Notes under the pieces: model-generated | The model's input: only the letters and a program-made list of their open reading frames with translations | Database searches by the model: none | Told to the model about the DNA's origin: nothing | Part shown: in pieces, positions 62,003-64,000 of the stretch | How positions within the stretch are numbered: the first letter of the stretch is position 1 | Layout of the letters: every line of letters begins with the position of its first letter | Position numbers and translations under genes: made by a program | DNA from: Margaritifera margaritifera | Lineage: Eukaryota; Mollusca; Bivalvia; Unionida; Margaritiferidae | Direction of reading: 5' to 3' | DNA length: 64,000 nucleotides | Assembly (NCBI GenBank): GCA_029931535.1 | Contig: JAQPZY010001660.1 | Span: 2,319,001-2,383,000 of the forward strand

Positions 62003-62080
62003 CTGAAAATAAATGCACACAGCAAGTGTCATAACTGTACATGCAGCAGTGTAAGAGAAACTGAGCTAAATGCACAATTT

Positions 62081-62334
62081 TACTGTATATACTCACACCA
62101 AATCAAGGTTTATTTGAACAAATTAAATGATGCAGATGGGGGTCAACTAACTTATAAGCCTGCTATAGTAAAAATCTAAAGATTTATTAGCCAAACATAC
62201 AAAAAAATCTAACAAAAATATGGCTATTTTGTACACCAATAAAGCAATGTATCAGTGCATAAAATATGCCATAACTTGTCAAATCAGAGCCAAATATTAG
62301 GGAAAACCTCAACTTAAAAACCGGTTTATATGGT
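62081..62334. mobile_element. Diverged TATAC-ended MITE
   Basis: TACTGTATATACTCACACCA on the left and CCGGTTTATATGGTA on the right are inverted. Internal GGGGGTCAACTAACTTATAA and CCTCAACTTAAAAACC are complementary in part. Related at the tips to the palindromic MITEs, but with a different body. Confidence 0.5.
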
Positions 62335-62565
62335 AACTAACATAAGATTGAGCATCTATAGAAATAATTCGAGTGTAGCTACCTATTTTCCTTGTAGATT
62401 TCATGGTAAAATTTATAAAAGGGTCACAGAAAAATCACCATTGTTGCATATTTAAAAGAAAGAGTGAACTTATACATAAGTACCTACAGTAATTTTGAGA
62501 CCTAAACAACGATAATGCCATCAGAAAGGTATTACCTACATCTCACATATACTTTTGCAGGTAAG

Positions 62566-63425
62566 AAAAAAATCAACATGCCCACTTATTAACACATGCA
62601 AGTTAGAAAAAAATCAACATGCCCACTTATTAACACATGCAAGTTAGAAACAAATCAACATGCCCATTTATTAACACATGCAATTTAGAAAAAAATCAAC
62701 ATGCCCACTTATTAACACATGCAAGTTAGAAACAAATCAACATGCCCACTTATTAACACATGCAAGTTAGAAACAAATCAACATGCCCATTTATTAACAC
62801 ATGCAAGTTAGAAACAAATCAACATGCCCACTTATTAACACATGCAAGTTAGAAAAAAAATCAACATGCCCACTTATTAACACATGCAAGTTAGAAACAA
62901 ATCAACATGCCCACTTATTAACACATGCAAGTTAGAAAAAAATCAACATGCCCACTTATTAACACATGCAAGTTAGAAAAAAATCAACATGCCCACTTAT
63001 TAACACATGCAAGTTAGAAACAAATCAACATGCCCACTTATTAACACATGCAAGTTAGAAAAAAATCAACATGCCCACTTATTAACACATGCAAGTTAGA
63101 AAAAAATCAACATGCCCACTTATTAACACATGCAAGTTAGAAAAAAATCAACATGCCCACTTATTAACACATGCAAGTTAGAAAAAAATCAACATGCCCA
63201 CTTATTAACACATGCAAGTTAGAAAAAAATCAACATGCCCACTTATTAACACATGCAAGTTAGAAAAAAATCAACATGCCCACATATTAACACATGCAAG
63301 TTAGAAAAAAATCAACATGCCCACTTATTAACACATGCAAGTTAGAAAAAAATCAACATGCCCACTTATTAACACATGCAAGTTAGAAAAAAATCAACAT
63401 GCCCACTTATTAACACATGCAAGTT
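62566..63425. repeat. 41-bp minisatellite, about 21 copies
   Basis: Unit AAAAAAATCAACATGCCCAC plus TTATTAACACATGCAAGTTA and G. Period 41 (62581 to 62622). Early copies alternate AAAAAA and AAACAA types; later ones are uniform, which suggests directional homogenisation. Confidence 0.95.
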
Positions 63426-63872
63426 TCAAATTATGCTATTTAATATCAATATAGTAGATAAGGCAGGCTACTAAAAAACTGAAAACAAGACTTCCCTAAA
63501 TATATTGCAACTTGCCGATTCCCATATATGATCTAGCATGACATTTTCTAAAACATCAAATATTTGCCAATTGAAAGTTAAGTCCCAAAAACGTCAAAAT
63601 AAAAAAGTGCAAAAGACAGGAAGATAAACCCTTCCAAATAAATGTCAACATGTAGTCCTACGACATATAAGATAAAAGGTATAAAAGTAGGACATACACA
63701 ATAATACACGCTAACACATTCTACAAAAATGGCACCCATTACACAAGTAAAATATGACATGTTGATTAAACATAGGATTACCCATAAAACCTTTATGGGG
63801 TTTATTTCCAATGGAGTTCTAGCTGTGTTTCAAGATTTAAGGGGCAAACACTTATAGAATGACATATAAAAC
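63426..63872. other. Intron sequence
   Basis: A 77-codon minus ORF here is hydrophobic but unrecognised. No splice link to the EPG5 chain was found. Confidence 0.35.
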
Positions 63873-64000
63873 AAGAATTACTCAAAAGGAACTGATGCTC
63901 TACTGACTGAAAAGAATTTCCAGGAATTTAAGATAAGACCATTTCTTCTTTTTAACAGTTGAGCATTGATACCATCTTTGATATTTCTGAACAATAACAA
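63873..64000. mobile_element. Pearl-like element (copy 6), cut by window end
   Basis: AACAAGAATTACTCAAAAGG then AACTGATGCTCTACTGACTG, AAAGAATTTCCAGGAATTTA, AGATAAGACCATTTCTTC and TGATATTTCTGAACAATAAC. This is the left end and entry segment of the family. Confidence 0.65.

Overview
The window is AT-rich animal genomic DNA. It reads as part of one large, intron-heavy gene whose introns are packed with transposon remnants and minisatellites. The style of the repeats (pearl-like elements with a core of about 160 bp, DIRS and Ngaro-like tyrosine-recombinase retroelements, tRNA-derived SINEs, intronic repeats carrying nuclear-receptor half-sites) suggests a marine invertebrate, most likely a mollusc. 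That taxonomic call is an inference, not something the sequence states.

The only host protein-coding gene I can support lies on the minus strand and spans the whole window. Eighteen exons (62002 down to 1) join through GT-AG sites with consistent phases and give about 869 codons of an EPG5-type protein. EPG5 is the large Rab7 effector that tethers autophagosomes to late endosomes and lysosomes. The gene is incomplete: the N-terminal exons lie beyond 64000 and the last exon runs off base 1. No host promoter, 5' end, 3' end, rRNA or functional tRNA gene is visible.

Layout, low to high coordinates. 1-4.6 kb: two EPG5 exons, a Tigger-type MITE, a 55-bp minisatellite and a LINE reverse-transcriptase tail. 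4.6-21.3 kb: ten exons with short introns carrying two pearl-like elements, a 143-bp CCAAT-containing tandem array, a possible piggyBac-like 5' end and several minisatellites (29, 36, 42, 32 bp). 21.3-28.8 kb: one intron with a nuclear-receptor-motif repeat and a DIRS element that has inverted terminal repeats and a nested hAT insertion. 29-33.9 kb: one intron dominated by a 3.85-kb array of a 24-28 bp unit containing TATATAAAA. 34-47.9 kb: repeats carrying oestrogen-response-element-like palindromes, the most complete pearl-like element, a 44-bp and a 49-bp minisatellite, SINEs and palindromic MITEs. 48-55 kb: one intron with a Ngaro-like RT-RNaseH-recombinase pseudogene next to a decayed hAT transposase. 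55-64 kb: four EPG5 exons, a second nuclear-receptor-motif repeat, the C-terminal half of a pogo/Tigger transposase, a 1.2-kb Tigger-type element in the opposite orientation, and a 41-bp minisatellite.

Every mobile-element gene seen is broken by stops, frameshifts or deletions. Nothing here looks like a new multi-gene system. The most unusual material is in the repeats: arrays of TATA-like sites, repeated nuclear-receptor palindromes, and minisatellites that appear to have grown out of dispersed elements.
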